Counted from the stretch's first letter, positions 20,427 through 28,738 are shown. The stretch is DNA of 64,000 nt from Celeribacter baekdonensis (GCF_003047105.1 NZ_CP028475.1:434001-498000), one strand, 5' to 3'. The notes: generated by a model from the letters alone, not told the origin. Made by a program: numbers and translations.

Positions 20427-21632
20427 CTATTCGGACACGGCCAATCCCGTTTGTCCCTCCAACTTGTCCTTAAGCACCACAAAGGCGGTACGCAAGCGCG
20501 GGACCAATCCGCCACGCGCAATGGAGCGGTCTGCGATCAGGGGAATGCGCGCCTCGGGAAGGTCCTGGCGCGCGATCACCAGTTCGGCCAAAACGTCGCC
20601 TTGGGTGATCGGAGCTTCAAACGGGCCCGTGTAGACCACCTTTGCGCTGCCGTCCTCAAGCTCAGAGCCGGGCAAAAGCACGGAGATGTCTTCGCCTGCG
20701 ACCAAACCGACCTCGGTGTCATCGCCCATCCAGACCTGCGCCTTGGCAAATTCATGACCCTTTTCTGCGATCGGCTTTTCGGCAAATTGGCGGAAGGCCC
20801 AGTTGACGACGCGCTCAGATTCTTGCGCCCGATCCGCCGTGGAATCGAGACCGGAGAGGACAAACACAACCCGCCGTGTGCCTTGGGTGGCGGAGCCAAC
20901 AAGACCGTACCCGGCTTCTTCGGTGTGGCCGGTTTTCAACCCGTCTGCGCCAATCCCGAGTTTCAAAAGCGGATTGCGGTTGTGCCGGTTCTGTGGCGCA
21001 CGGTTGTCGTAGGGGAATTCTAATTGGCCGAAATAGCCATAATATTCCGGGAATTCAGTGATCAAACGGATCGCCAAAGTGCCCAGATCCTGCATCGACA
21101 TGCGTTGAGCCGGGTTGGGCCAGCCGGAGGCATTGGCAAAGGTCGAATTGGTCATGCCAAGTGCCTTGGCGCGGTCATTCATCAGACGCGCAAAATTGTC
21201 TTCTGTGCCGCCAAGCCCCTCGGCCACCACCACACAGGCGTCATTGCCCGACAGCACGATAATACCCTGGATCAACTGCTCGACGGTGGGGCGGTCTGTT
21301 TCATTGAGAAACATAGTCGATCCGCCCATGTTTTTGGCTCGGGTCGAGACCGAAAACTGGGTGTCCAGCGTCACCCGACCATCGCGCAAAGCCTCAAACA
21401 ACATGTTCAGCGTCATCAGTTTTGACATCGAGGCGGGCGGCAGGGGCGTTTGGGAGTTTTTGTCCATCAACAGCGTTGCGCTGGTCAAATCATAGACCCA
21501 CGCTGCCCCCGCCCGCGTTTCAAAGGCGGCGACGGGAGTGGCGACACCGGTCAGGGTGAGGCAGACAACGAGGCTTTGGGCAAAGCGACGAAACGTGCGG
21601 CGAAACGTGGTGTGAGGCACGGTGAGAAACAT
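20427..21632 (-). CDS. dacC: D-alanyl-D-alanine carboxypeptidase (PBP5/6 type)
   Basis: A 401-residue periplasmic enzyme that trims the terminal D-Ala of peptidoglycan stem peptides. It has an N-terminal signal peptide (SLVVCLTLTGVATPVAAF, cleavage probably after AAF-like site ~37) and all three penicillin-binding motifs: SMSK (serine nucleophile), SGN and KTG. A C-terminal PBP5_C beta domain follows (from ~residue 285). Gene symbol dacC is given by family; dacA or dacF would be equally acceptable. It is 25 bases upstream of tmk. Confidence 0.92.
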   Translation of the reverse strand: MFLTVPHTTFRRTFRRFAQSLVVCLTLTGVATPVAAFETRAGAAWVYDLTSATLLMDKNSQTPLPPASMSKLMTLNMLFEALRDGRVTLDTQFSVSTRAKNMGGSTMFLNETDRPTVEQLIQGIIVLSGNDACVVVAEGLGGTEDNFARLMNDRAKALGMTNSTFANASGWPNPAQRMSMQDLGTLAIRLITEFPEYYGYFGQLEFPYDNRAPQNRHNRNPLLKLGIGADGLKTGHTEEAGYGLVGSATQGTRRVVFVLSGLDSTADRAQESERVVNWAFRQFAEKPIAEKGHEFAKAQVWMGDDTEVGLVAGEDISVLLPGSELEDGSAKVVYTGPFEAPITQGDVLAELVIARQDLPEARIPLIADRSIARGGLVPRLRTAFVVLKDKLEGQTGLAVSE

Positions 21633-21718
21633 GGAGAGGTATCAATCCTTGGTCTTGTGGCCAGAGCTGTCGGGCAGGGGGCCACGTTGCGCGGCCCCGA
21701 CGGTCTCAGAATAGGCCC

Positions 21719-22663
21719 TTAATGGGTCACAGCATAGGCATCCGTGAAGCCCGCTTTTTTCACTTTTTCGAGAAGAGTTTTGCGTTCGGAGGCGGAAGAC
21801 GCCGGGCCGACCACCACACGCCAGAAGGATTTTCCGTTGGAACTACCGGGTTTGACGGTTGCAACCAGCCCCTGTGAGGCGAGCATTTGCACGGTGCGTT
21901 CGGCATTGGCTTCGACCGAGAAAATCCCGATCTGCAAATAGGCTTTGTCCATCGTCGAGGGTGTGGCCTTGGCGGCGGGTTTGGCGACAGGCGGTTTTGC
22001 GGCGGCCACGGGAGCGGTTGCGGCGGGTGTCGCGGGCGCGTCAATGGCGTCTAAAGTGGCGGCGACATCGGCAATCGGATCATCCAAAGGCGCGGCGGCG
22101 ATGGTTTCTGTTTCGGCAATGGTCGCAACGGTTTCGGGCTCTGGGGCCACTTCTTCGCGACGCAGCGCGGTGATGTTCAACTCGGCCGGAGATCCCGCCA
22201 ACATGCCAAGCGCATCGGCCGCATCCGACGAGACCTGAACGCCGGGGCCGGGGGAGGTGGCTTCGCGTTTGAACAACGCGCCGATGACGAATTTGCCGTT
22301 TTGGGTGTTGCGGATGATCACGCGTTCGGGGTCCGTGACCTTGGAATGTGCCACCCAAACCCCGCCAAGCGACGGACGCCCGTCCCAAAGGCCTTTGTCG
22401 GTGACCTGAAACACATCGGGCGCTTCGACGTCGCGTTCGACCAATTTGGTCGAGGTCGAAGCGGGCGTCGACCCCGTGGCGGGGGCTTTCAAACTGTCGA
22501 AAAAGCTTTGCCCGTCCTGACACGCCGTGAGGGCAAGGGTGGTAGACACCAGCAGCGCCAGACGCAATTTACGTGAGAAACGGCCTTTGGATGTGATGTA
22601 GCGGTTGGCCTGTGCGGTTTGCCCGGCCTCTGTGTGCATGGAATGGCCCATGATATTGCCCAT
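21719..22663 (-). CDS. SPOR-domain lipoprotein-like protein (RlpA-related)
   Basis: About 314 residues from MGNIMGHSMHTEAG. A signal segment LALLVSTTLALTACQDG with a probable lipobox Cys lies near residue 46. A central region (GVWVAHSKVTDPERVIIRNT and GVQVSSDAADALGML) resembles an RlpA-type double-psi beta barrel, followed by an Ala/Pro-rich linker. The C-terminal SPOR domain (AYLQIGIFSVEANAERTVQML ... GFTDAYAVTH) binds denuded peptidoglycan at the septum. The context, next to a cell-wall carboxypeptidase, fits a cell-division or wall role. The start is uncertain because the frame stays open upstream. Confidence 0.82.
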   Translation of the reverse strand: MGNIMGHSMHTEAGQTAQANRYITSKGRFSRKLRLALLVSTTLALTACQDGQSFFDSLKAPATGSTPASTSTKLVERDVEAPDVFQVTDKGLWDGRPSLGGVWVAHSKVTDPERVIIRNTQNGKFVIGALFKREATSPGPGVQVSSDAADALGMLAGSPAELNITALRREEVAPEPETVATIAETETIAAAPLDDPIADVAATLDAIDAPATPAATAPVAAAKPPVAKPAAKATPSTMDKAYLQIGIFSVEANAERTVQMLASQGLVATVKPGSSNGKSFWRVVVGPASSASERKTLLEKVKKAGFTDAYAVTH

Positions 22664-22929
22664 GTTGTTGCCCCGTGATCCCTTATGCGTGCCTGTTCCG
22701 GCACGGGTCTTATTTGCTCTGCTCTGCTCTGGTCCAATGCCAAGCCCATGCCGAATGGGGCAGGGGCGCATATAGATTGTCGGCAGTCTAACCTCAGAGC
22801 CCCAAACAGGAAAGCCCCGCGTGCGGTGTTGGGCGAAAATCGGCAGAGGAAAGGCCAAGAAATGAAAGTGATGGGTTTTAGAATCAAAACAGGGAGGCTA
22901 ATCCTGTCCGAACCCGCTTTACGGCTCTA

Positions 22930-22970
22930 GGAGGAGTGGCAGAGTGGTCGAATGCACCGGTCTTGAAAAC
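22930..22970 (+). pseudogene. 5' part of the disrupted tRNA-Ser(UGA)
   Basis: Acceptor GGAGGAG, D-arm and anticodon stem/loop up to TCTTGAAAAC, then the tRNA sequence stops. The missing remainder is found at 31943-32002. Joining the two through their shared 11-bp GTCTTGAAAAC gives a 90-nt tRNA-Ser with a perfect GGAGGAG/CTCCTCC acceptor stem and anticodon UGA. Confidence 0.92.
22960..22970. other. Left attachment core of element A (attL)
   Basis: GTCTTGAAAAC, identical to 31943-31953, lies in the tRNA anticodon loop. Host tRNA sequence is on its left, element sequence (TTGTGCAGG...) on its right. With the right-end flank CATAA it reconstructs an attP with near-perfect dyad symmetry (CATAA-core-TTGTG). 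Confidence 0.85.
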
Positions 22971-22987
22971 TTGTGCAGGAGTAATGT

Positions 22988-23075
22988 GGAAGGGTGGCAG
23001 AGTGGTCGATTGCACCGGTCTTGAAAACCGGCGATGTGCAAGCATCCGTGGGTTCGAATCCCACCCCTTCCGCCA
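22988..23075 (+). tRNA. Complete tRNA-Ser(UGA) carried by element A
   Basis: 88 nt, acceptor GGAAGGG/CCCTTCC, discriminator G, encoded CCA, anticodon loop CTTGAAA (UGA, reads UCA). It lies 17 nt inside the left end of element A. It differs from the disrupted host gene at paired acceptor positions and in the variable arm, so it is a separate gene and not a repaired copy. The host promoter left of 22930 could transcribe through the 5' fragment into it. It contains a third copy of the attachment core (23018-23028). Confidence 0.95.
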
Positions 23076-23121
23076 ATAAAAACAGCCACTTAGCGACAGG
23101 CCGCGCCTCCCGCCGCTACCC

Positions 23122-23201
23122 CGCTACAAGCTCGCTACACGCTGGCGGTTCAGGGTGGCGGGATTCGGTCAGTGCGGTTGGCATGTAGCGGATTTGTAGC
23201 A
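23122..23201. repeat. Left-end integrase arm-type sites of element A
   Basis: TGTAGCGGATTTGTAGCA (23184-23201) matches 17 of 18 bases of a site at the right end (31807-31824). An inverted, more diverged copy (CGCTACAAGCTCGCTACA) lies at 23122-23139. Position and spacing fit arm binding sites of the tyrosine integrase. Confidence 0.6.
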
Positions 23202-23216
23202 CGCACGCGCCGACGC

Positions 23217-23642
23217 TCAGGGTGCAGTGTTCGTGATACGGTCCCACGCTTCGCGATAGTCGTCGCGGTCATATGCGGTTGGTTCAAGCCAATATGCGCC
23301 GCCTTTTTTGTCTTGCTGTGCCAGTTGCCTCACTTCTTCATTCCGGAGAACGAAGCATGTCGGGCTGTCGGAGTTGGCATGAATGGTAATCACCCACCAT
23401 TCTGAACGCAGTTCTTCGATCTTCTTACCAAGCGGGACTGCATAACGTTTGCTGAGGGCTTTTGACTGAACACCGTAGAATACAGTCTCGTCGGCATCTG
23501 TGATGATCAGGTCAGAACCCCGTGCATTGCGTATGGTTGGCATGACGTGCCAGCCTCGCCGCGATAGCTGCCATGCTGCATAGTTCAGCCCGGAGTTGCC
23601 GGTTATTTGGTGCCGTATCGGCGGTAGGTTTTCAGTAGCCAT
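23217..23642 (-). CDS. PD-(D/E)XK nuclease-like protein
   Basis: 141 residues from MATENLPPIRHQITGNSG; GAAGG seven bases upstream decides this start over earlier in-frame codons. The pattern GNSGLNYAAWQLSRRGWHV, then RGSDLIITD, then YGVQSKALSKR fits the helix - D - (Q/E)xK core of PD-(D/E)XK folds, with Asp in GSD and Lys in QSK. Some members of this fold with Q in place of E bind or cut DNA; others are inactive. It is the leftmost protein gene of element A, and the structured segment 23691-23803 lies upstream of it. Role unknown. Confidence 0.6.
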   Translation of the reverse strand: MATENLPPIRHQITGNSGLNYAAWQLSRRGWHVMPTIRNARGSDLIITDADETVFYGVQSKALSKRYAVPLGKKIEELRSEWWVITIHANSDSPTCFVLRNEEVRQLAQQDKKGGAYWLEPTAYDRDDYREAWDRITNTAP

Positions 23643-23690
23643 CGGCGCAGCCTTCATCATCTGAGAGGCTGCCCGGATCAAAGCCGGGTG

Positions 23691-23845
23691 TTAGAATCCC
23701 CGTGCGTAGCCCGAGGCACCGCCGCCTTTAGCGTGCGCCTGGACATACGCAACGGTCACCCGGCCGAATAAATCGACCGAGCTACGCATCGAGGGGATTC
23801 TAAGCCCCACGGGCAGAGTTAGCTGCGCCGCAAACCATCTCTGCC
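23691..23845. ncRNA. Strongly structured segment, candidate non-coding RNA or leader
   Basis: Bases 23691-23701 pair with 23793-23803 (11 bp) and 23703-23710 with 23781-23788 (8 bp), separated by a small bulge, enclosing a 70-nt loop that itself can form CGGTC/GACCG and GCGT/ACGC stems. A second hairpin follows (GGCAGAG 23812-23818 with CTCTGCC 23839-23845). No ORF accounts for it. It lies upstream of the minus-strand gene 23217-23642, so it may be a leader RNA, a separate RNA on either strand, or a DNA processing site. Confidence 0.5.
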
Positions 23846-23884
23846 ACGTGGCTCCATATAATTCAATCATGATAGGCGTTTACG

Positions 23885-23917
23885 AAAAGCGCCCCGGACC
23901 CATGTCCCGGGGCGCCT
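23885..23917 (-). terminator. Rho-independent terminator of the leftward gene cluster
   Basis: GCGCCCCGG (23889-23897) pairs perfectly with CCGGGGCGC (23907-23915); on the minus strand it is followed by TTTT. It would end transcripts coming from the genes at 24059-26164. Confidence 0.8.
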
Positions 23918-24058
23918 TAGCAGGTCGCGCGGGAAGGAGACCCCGCGCTCTGCCTGCGGTCGTTATGTTTAACGAGGGACTGAACCGCTATGCCTCGCGC
24001 GGTTGGCGGGACCGCGCGCCGCTGCCCTGCCAACTCCTGCGGCAGCGGCTGAGCCAAC

Positions 24059-24286
24059 CTAAATAAGCCCGTCTTCCTCCCACTGGCGCAGGCACCGCAG
24101 CACGCCACCGTCACCCGTCTCGCCAAGCATGTCGATCCGGTCTAGCGCACCGGCCTCAACCTCTTGCCGCACCTGTTCCTCGAACGCGTCGAAGGAACCG
24201 AAGGCACGGGCGATGCGGGAGCGCTTGGGTACGCGTGCCTCCTCAAGGCGGGCGACACGGTTCAGGAGGGAGCGGGCGTTGGGCAT
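24059..24286 (-). CDS. Hypothetical protein of element A
   Basis: 75 residues from MPNARSLLNRVARLEEARVP. Basic N-terminal helix, then an acidic helical C-terminus (FDAFEEQVRQEVEAGALDR ... RQWEEDGLI). No family recognised. It is the last of a run of closely spaced leftward genes, 4 bases after the next gene's stop. Confidence 0.55.
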   Translation of the reverse strand: MPNARSLLNRVARLEEARVPKRSRIARAFGSFDAFEEQVRQEVEAGALDRIDMLGETGDGGVLRCLRQWEEDGLI

Positions 24287-24290
24287 GTGG

Positions 24291-24569
24291 TCACCGTCCG
24301 CTCTTGAGCGCGGCACCGAGCCGCAGCGCAGCGGCGAAGTTTGCATCCGACTCGGCTTGCCGAGCTTCCACGGCTTCAAGTCGGCGCTGCTCTAGCACCT
24401 TCTGCTCGGCAGGGGTGAGGGCTGTGTTCCTCGCGTCGTGACGGCTGGTCTCTTGCAGGTAGTCGCGCCCAGCAACGCGGGTCACCGGCCCGTCTGGGAC
24501 GGGTGCTGCCTGTCGCTCGCGCCGCTCGCTCTTGGTGAACGGGAGGTCTGCGAAGCTGCCCCGTCTCAT
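24291..24569 (-). CDS. Hypothetical protein of element A
   Basis: 92 residues, charged and mostly helical, with a coiled-coil-like C-terminal half (LTPAEQKVLEQRRLEAVEAR). No recognised domain. It overlaps the stop of the upstream gene by four bases (ATGA), supporting real translation. Confidence 0.55.
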   Translation of the reverse strand: MRRGSFADLPFTKSERRERQAAPVPDGPVTRVAGRDYLQETSRHDARNTALTPAEQKVLEQRRLEAVEARQAESDANFAAALRLGAALKSGR

Positions 24570-24943
24570 GCTGCTTCCAGCTTCGCAAGTAGTGCATCGA
24601 CCTCGGGCCAGAACGTGCGGTTGGCTTCGTCGTTGCGCAGGCCGGTCAAGACCGCGAGGGCACGGTTGACCACAGCGAAGGCGTCATCGGGGTCAGCCCC
24701 GTCCAAGCGCTCGGTCACCGCCTTATCGAACAGGGCGACAAACTCGGCCCCGGTGTAGGTCATCAGGTAGACGGTTCCGGAGTCCGGTAGGTTGCGAAGC
24801 AGCGTCTTGACCGCCTCGCGGTAGAGCGAGCTTGTGGTTACGCACACCATCTTCCCGTTGAGCATGACCATGATGAACGCGGCGTCGTCGGCCAGCGCAT
24901 CGACCGCAACGCTTGCTCCGCCTGTCGTTTGGATGATCTCCAT
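24566..24943 (-). CDS. Hypothetical protein of element A
   Basis: 125 residues from MEIIQTTGGASVAVDALADD. A mixed alpha/beta protein with the segments AAFIMVMLNGKMVCVTTSSL and GTVYLMTYTGAEFVALFDKA. No recognised family. Its ATG overlaps the last base of the upstream stop (TAATG), so it belongs to the same operon as the DUF5681-like gene. Confidence 0.6.
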   Translation of the reverse strand: MEIIQTTGGASVAVDALADDAAFIMVMLNGKMVCVTTSSLYREAVKTLLRNLPDSGTVYLMTYTGAEFVALFDKAVTERLDGADPDDAFAVVNRALAVLTGLRNDEANRTFWPEVDALLAKLEAA

Positions 24944-25413
24944 TACCTCACCTCCTTGGCTTCCAACTCGATGATGCGTTGCTCCAACTCGGTCACAGCT
25001 TCGATCCCGGCAACGGCGTTGAGGCACCCGATAAGGATACGCCCGGTGTCGGGGTCCACCTCACCGTTGGCGACGGCTTGCATGACCTGACGCGCTTGCT
25101 CGGCAAGCGGCGCGTCCTTGTTCAACTCGAACTGGACGCGCTCCGCCTGCGCCTTGATGACGGGGGCGCAGCGGGACAGGACCAACCCCGCCGCAGTCAT
25201 GTCACCCTCCATCGCGGCGTCGATCACCACGCGGGCAACGGCGGGTGCGTCGTCCATCAGCGCCCGCGTCACCTTCGTCCGCTTGTCGGGCACGCCCTTG
25301 GGGCGGCCAAGCGGGTTCGGGCTTGCCATGCCTCGTTCCCACTTCGTGGGCGCGGGCTTGGGCACGAAGCCCTTCATCCATTCAGGTTCAATTTTCTCAG
25401 TCTGTTCTGTCAT
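24943..25413 (-). CDS. DUF5681-like protein (small-terminase-like)
   Basis: 156 residues. After MTEQTEKIEPEWMKGFVPKP comes SPNPLGRPKGVPDKRTK, the basic GRPKG motif that marks DUF5681 proteins, which often precede terminase large subunits in phages. The rest is helical, with a C-terminal coiled coil (AVTELEQRIIELEAKEV). In phages this type of protein is associated with DNA packaging. No large terminase is present in element A, so a helper-dependent packaging role, as in phage satellites, is possible but inferred only from family resemblance. Confidence 0.6.
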   Translation of the reverse strand: MTEQTEKIEPEWMKGFVPKPAPTKWERGMASPNPLGRPKGVPDKRTKVTRALMDDAPAVARVVIDAAMEGDMTAAGLVLSRCAPVIKAQAERVQFELNKDAPLAEQARQVMQAVANGEVDPDTGRILIGCLNAVAGIEAVTELEQRIIELEAKEVR

Positions 25414-25448
25414 GTGCCGATCCTGATCTTATCAAGGTGCGAGCAGCG

Positions 25449-25571
25449 TCACGCGGAGGTAGCCTTGTCCGCAGCCATCTGGGCTGCACGGACCTGCTTC
25501 GCCTTGGTGGAGGTGCCGCCCACCGCGTCCTCAAGAGCCTTGAAGACTTTGCCCGCGTCCCGGTGGATCAC
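25449..25571 (-). CDS. Possible 40-residue protein
   Basis: A short frame with a GTG start (25569-25571) overlapping the TGA of the upstream gene (GTGA). It reads MIHRDAGKVFKALEDAVGGT, continues STKAKQVRAAQMAADKATSA and then stops. The composition is protein-like and helical, and the overlap matches the coupling of the other genes in this cluster. No homologue recognised. Confidence 0.45.
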   Translation of the reverse strand: MIHRDAGKVFKALEDAVGGTSTKAKQVRAAQMAADKATSA

Positions 25572-26164
25572 ATCGCCTGCGCCTGTTGCAGCACATGCAG
25601 ACGCTTGGCCACGTCAGGGCGGTGCTGCGTGTTCCACTGTTTGAGGTAGGTCTTCTGAAAGTCGGGGGTCAGGCCACTGAGGTAGGCAGGGCCACCAAGC
25701 ACTGCGCCCACTGTGGTCACATCACCATTGGCAATGGAGTCAGCCATGAACTTGTGCAGCTTGTCCTGCGGCAGCGCCTTCGCGAAGGCACGGATCTCCG
25801 CTGCCACCCCGCCCGTCGCCTTCTGCTCGATGGGCTGGGCAAGCTCGCCTTCAAGGAAGTTGATCTGCTTCTTGATGGTGTTGTTGGTGCTGTCGAAGGT
25901 GCGGCTGATGGCGTCCAGCTTCTTCTGGGCGAACCCGTCCAGTTGCAACAGGCGGGCGTCCGCCGTCTTGCTGGTGTCCTGCTCGACCTTCTCCCGCGCG
26001 TTCCACACGGAGCGGATGCCCTCGTAGGCCGTGCTGAATGCAGTCATGGTTGCGGCGAGCACGTCCTTCGTGTCATCGCCGTAACCGTCGATCTGCTCCA
26101 CAACCCCCGGATGCAGCGCGGGGCTGATGCGGGTGTCCACCTTTACGTCATCTGTGATGCTCAT
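25568..26164 (-). CDS. Hypothetical protein of element A
   Basis: 198 residues from MSITDDVKVDTRISPALHPG, with GAGGGA a few bases before the ATG. Largely alpha-helical, with a probable coiled coil in the middle (ARLLQLDGFAQKKLDAISRT ... NTIKKQINFLEGELAQP). No recognised family. It is the first gene of the leftward cluster 24059-26164 and so probably the promoter-proximal one. Confidence 0.6.
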   Translation of the reverse strand: MSITDDVKVDTRISPALHPGVVEQIDGYGDDTKDVLAATMTAFSTAYEGIRSVWNAREKVEQDTSKTADARLLQLDGFAQKKLDAISRTFDSTNNTIKKQINFLEGELAQPIEQKATGGVAAEIRAFAKALPQDKLHKFMADSIANGDVTTVGAVLGGPAYLSGLTPDFQKTYLKQWNTQHRPDVAKRLHVLQQAQAM

Positions 26165-26367
26165 TTTCGTCCCTCGATGCCTGATACGGCGTGATATATG
26201 CAACAAAGATACCTGCTTCACCGATAGTTCCGCAACGATTACATACACTTAGATATTATCCTGCATCGGTCTACTAAACTTGTGCCGCCCTTCAGTCCGT
26301 TTTTCGTTGCGCTTCATTCGAGACCTGTCGTGCAACTGGTCGTTCAACCTTTGAAGGAGTGACGACC

Positions 26368-26798
26368 ATGACGACGATGACCACATACACCCGCCGCGAG
26401 AACGCGCGCCGTGCTGGGGTAGCTGCGGGCTTGCCCGCGAGCGGATCAAGATCACCGTCCACAAGAGCGACGGCGAGGTGCGGTTTGGGTGGAAGGAACT
26501 GGACACCGGCACAGGCGATAAGCAGCGACCCCAGCGGCGAGGCGGGGCTGCCGCTACCCCAGCGGCGAAGCGCACCGAGGCGCGCCCCCAGCGCCAGCAC
26601 AGCGAGCGCACCGCACCGAAGCGCCCCCGTGCTGGCGGCAAGTGCGCGGCGGTGTGGGACTACCTTGACGCGAACCCGATGACCACGGGCAAGGCGCTGC
26701 GCGAGGTGGCGGCGGCGAAGGGGTGGAACCCGAATAACGCGACCTGCGAGCTATACGCATGGCGCAAGTTTCACGGGCTGACGCGCCAGCAGAACTGA
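26368..26798 (+). pseudogene. Small regulator-like gene with one-base frameshift
   Basis: An ATG at 26368 preceded by GAAGGAG starts MTTMTTYTRRENARRAG. After the GGGG run at 26416-26419 the sensible frame is one base over and reads CGLARERIKITVHKSDGEVR, an Ala/Arg-rich linker, and then a helical C-terminal domain (AAVWDYLDANPMTTGKALREVAAAKGWNPNNA) that resembles a winged helix. One added G restores about 143 residues. It is the only rightward gene of element A and is divergent from the cluster on its left. Confidence 0.45.
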
Positions 26799-26824
26799 CG
26801 CATCTCTGCGTAAGGCGGGCGGCA

Positions 26825-26990
26825 CCCGGCATTATGGTATTAAGAAATTAAGCCGCCCCCTCCCCATACCCAAAAGCGACCAAGCGAACTACAAGGGAGG
26901 GGGTATATTATTGTCTTAATATTCTTAATGTTACTTGTAACACACTGTTTTTGTTGGCTGCTCGCTATAAGAGGCCAGCTTGACATTAAG
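26825..26990. other. AT-rich region with inverted repeats, candidate replication origin
   Basis: In an otherwise GC-rich element this stretch is AT-rich. It contains CCCCCTCCCC ... GGGAGGGGG as an inverted pair about 45 bases apart, flanked by TATTAAGAAATTAAG on one side and CTTAATATTCTTAATG on the other (imperfect inverted repeat). It lies directly next to the replication-type ATPase gene. No protein gene fits here. Confidence 0.35.
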
Positions 26991-27007
26991 GCGGCTGGTC
27001 GGTCAGT

Positions 27008-28564
27008 TCAGTCCGGGAGGCGGACAATGCGGTATGCGACGCCGTGGAAGCTATAGCCCTCGATAAGTCGGTCAGACTGAACCTCCATGACATATCCGTT
27101 CGCAATGAGGCTGCGCATGGTGTCGTCCAAGGCGCGGGTCGCCCCGAGCTTGTGGTTAGTAAAGGCAGGCAGGGTTGCGCTCCGGGTCTGGAGGTAACTC
27201 CGGGGGATAATGCTGTTCTCCTGCATACCGGCGGGCACCTTGTAGCTTTTGGCGACTGGCTTCACGAGGTAGTCCCGCAGGAACGCGACCAGCTTCCGCT
27301 CGCGGGCGCTGTCGTCGATGCCAATGTCGCCGCCGCGCTTCCTCGTCTGGAACAGGTCAATGTCCTTGCGCACGAGTGTCAGCGCCCAAGCGACATGCTC
27401 AATCCGAACCTGCGGGGCGTATGGGTTGTCCATCACCGCCAGCAGTGAGGCAACCTTCATCCCCTTGAGGTGGGCGCGGCTCCACACCTGCCGCTCGGAC
27501 TCGTCGTCGGTCGCGTTCAAGCTGTCGATGCAGTTCAACTCGAAGCGTTCCAGCTTCTCCTGAGCGTCGGCGTTCGGCTGAACGTAGGTCGGGGGCTTGT
27601 TGTTGATCGGCATCTGGTAGGAGGTGAGATGCGCCACCATGCCCTGCCACAGCCGCAAGGTGTCGTCGTCCAGAGGGATGTTCCGCTCCCGGTTCGGTTG
27701 CGGTCGGTCGCCCTCGTAGGTCACGCACAGGAACCGGCTGAGGAAGCCGTCACCCATCATGTCGGGCGTGAGGCATTCAAGGAACGTGGCAGGGGTCGTC
27801 TCACCGAGGAACGAAAGGGCTGGCCAGTCCACCCCGTCCAAGCTGTTGTCCGAGTTGCTGTAGCTCTTCCCTTCGAGGAACGCCTTTCCATATGCGTTCG
27901 TCATGACGGTGCGGAGGTTCTGCATTGGCGTGTCGTGCGGGTTGGACATGCGTTTCAGCTTGCGTCCAAACTCGCCCTGCAACGCGAGGAACCCCGGTTC
28001 GCGCAACAGCTCCTTGTGCAGCGCCTCGCCGCTGACAAAGTCCTGCGCCCGCGCGAAGCGCTCAGCGAAGTGGACGTTGGAGAGCTTGAGCATGGCGGGG
28101 ATGCCCTCGTGGGTGCTGTCCTTGCCGATTCCGCTCTTTGCGACGAGGATGATGTAAAGCGCCAGATCCTTCCCGGTGTAGGTCCGATACCCGCGCCCGC
28201 ACACCCCGGCCAGCAACCCCAAAGTGGCGGCGACCGCCACCTCACGGACAGGCGAATAGCTGTTGTCGAAGATGAAGCGCGCGATGACACCGGACCGCCC
28301 CGGCGGCCATTGCAACAGCGCACCAGCCTCGGCACCAGCCGCGTTTCGCCACCCGCCGCCACCTTCCCCTTGGCTGGGACGCCGGTCGCGCTGCTGGGGC
28401 GGCTGTGCAGCTTGTGCCCGACGAACCATGCGCAGCACCGAGGCGGGGTCCTTGCCCGCCTCAAGCGCGCGCTCCATTACATACCAGTCGTCGTCGTCCC
28501 AATCGAACTGATCGAGGTGCAATTCGTCGTCGCTACCTTCGGCAGCATTTGTTACCATTGTCAT
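27008..28564 (-). CDS. DUF3987-type replication ATPase
   Basis: 518 residues. After an acidic N-terminus and low-complexity linker, a P-loop ATPase begins around residue 90: Walker A LVAKSGIGKDSTHEG, a sensor-like LALQGEFGRKLKRM and GETTPATFLECLTP. A C-terminal region may be a winged helix (ALDDTMRSLIANGYVMEVQ). This layout fits the DUF3987 family found in plasmid, satellite and phage replication loci. It probably acts as the element's primase-helicase partner or initiator. The candidate origin lies just beyond its stop codon. Confidence 0.7.
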   Translation of the reverse strand: MTMVTNAAEGSDDELHLDQFDWDDDDWYVMERALEAGKDPASVLRMVRRAQAAQPPQQRDRRPSQGEGGGGWRNAAGAEAGALLQWPPGRSGVIARFIFDNSYSPVREVAVAATLGLLAGVCGRGYRTYTGKDLALYIILVAKSGIGKDSTHEGIPAMLKLSNVHFAERFARAQDFVSGEALHKELLREPGFLALQGEFGRKLKRMSNPHDTPMQNLRTVMTNAYGKAFLEGKSYSNSDNSLDGVDWPALSFLGETTPATFLECLTPDMMGDGFLSRFLCVTYEGDRPQPNRERNIPLDDDTLRLWQGMVAHLTSYQMPINNKPPTYVQPNADAQEKLERFELNCIDSLNATDDESERQVWSRAHLKGMKVASLLAVMDNPYAPQVRIEHVAWALTLVRKDIDLFQTRKRGGDIGIDDSARERKLVAFLRDYLVKPVAKSYKVPAGMQENSIIPRSYLQTRSATLPAFTNHKLGATRALDDTMRSLIANGYVMEVQSDRLIEGYSFHGVAYRIVRLPD

Positions 28565-28738
28565 GTCCAGAATATCCTCTCAGGCGGCGGGGTGGTGATG
28601 CGCCCTGCCGCTTTTCGTGGGCGCGGCTGCGAATAGGCTGGACGTGACCTGTCCGCCGTCGCCGCAGTGTGCGGCATCGGTCTGGAAACAGGCATTTCCC
28701 GCCAAGCTCCCACGCTAGTTTCATTGTTACATGCCGCC

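Noticed and set aside
22930..23075. Two tandem native tRNA-Ser genes, the first simply truncated
   Set aside because: The missing 3' part of the first gene is present at 31943-32002 with the exactly complementary acceptor stem, which a simple truncation would not explain.
23691..23845. Retron-type RNA
   Set aside because: No reverse transcriptase gene is in the element, and the fold lacks a clear msr/msd arrangement.
23917..24126. 69-residue leftward frame beyond the terminal gene of the cluster
   Set aside because: It overlaps a better supported gene at its start and has no ribosome site or recognisable sequence.
28533..28720. Leftward basic 60-residue frame before the DUF3987 gene
   Set aside because: It overlaps the start of the ATPase gene and is Arg-rich low-complexity; no sign of real coding beyond openness.
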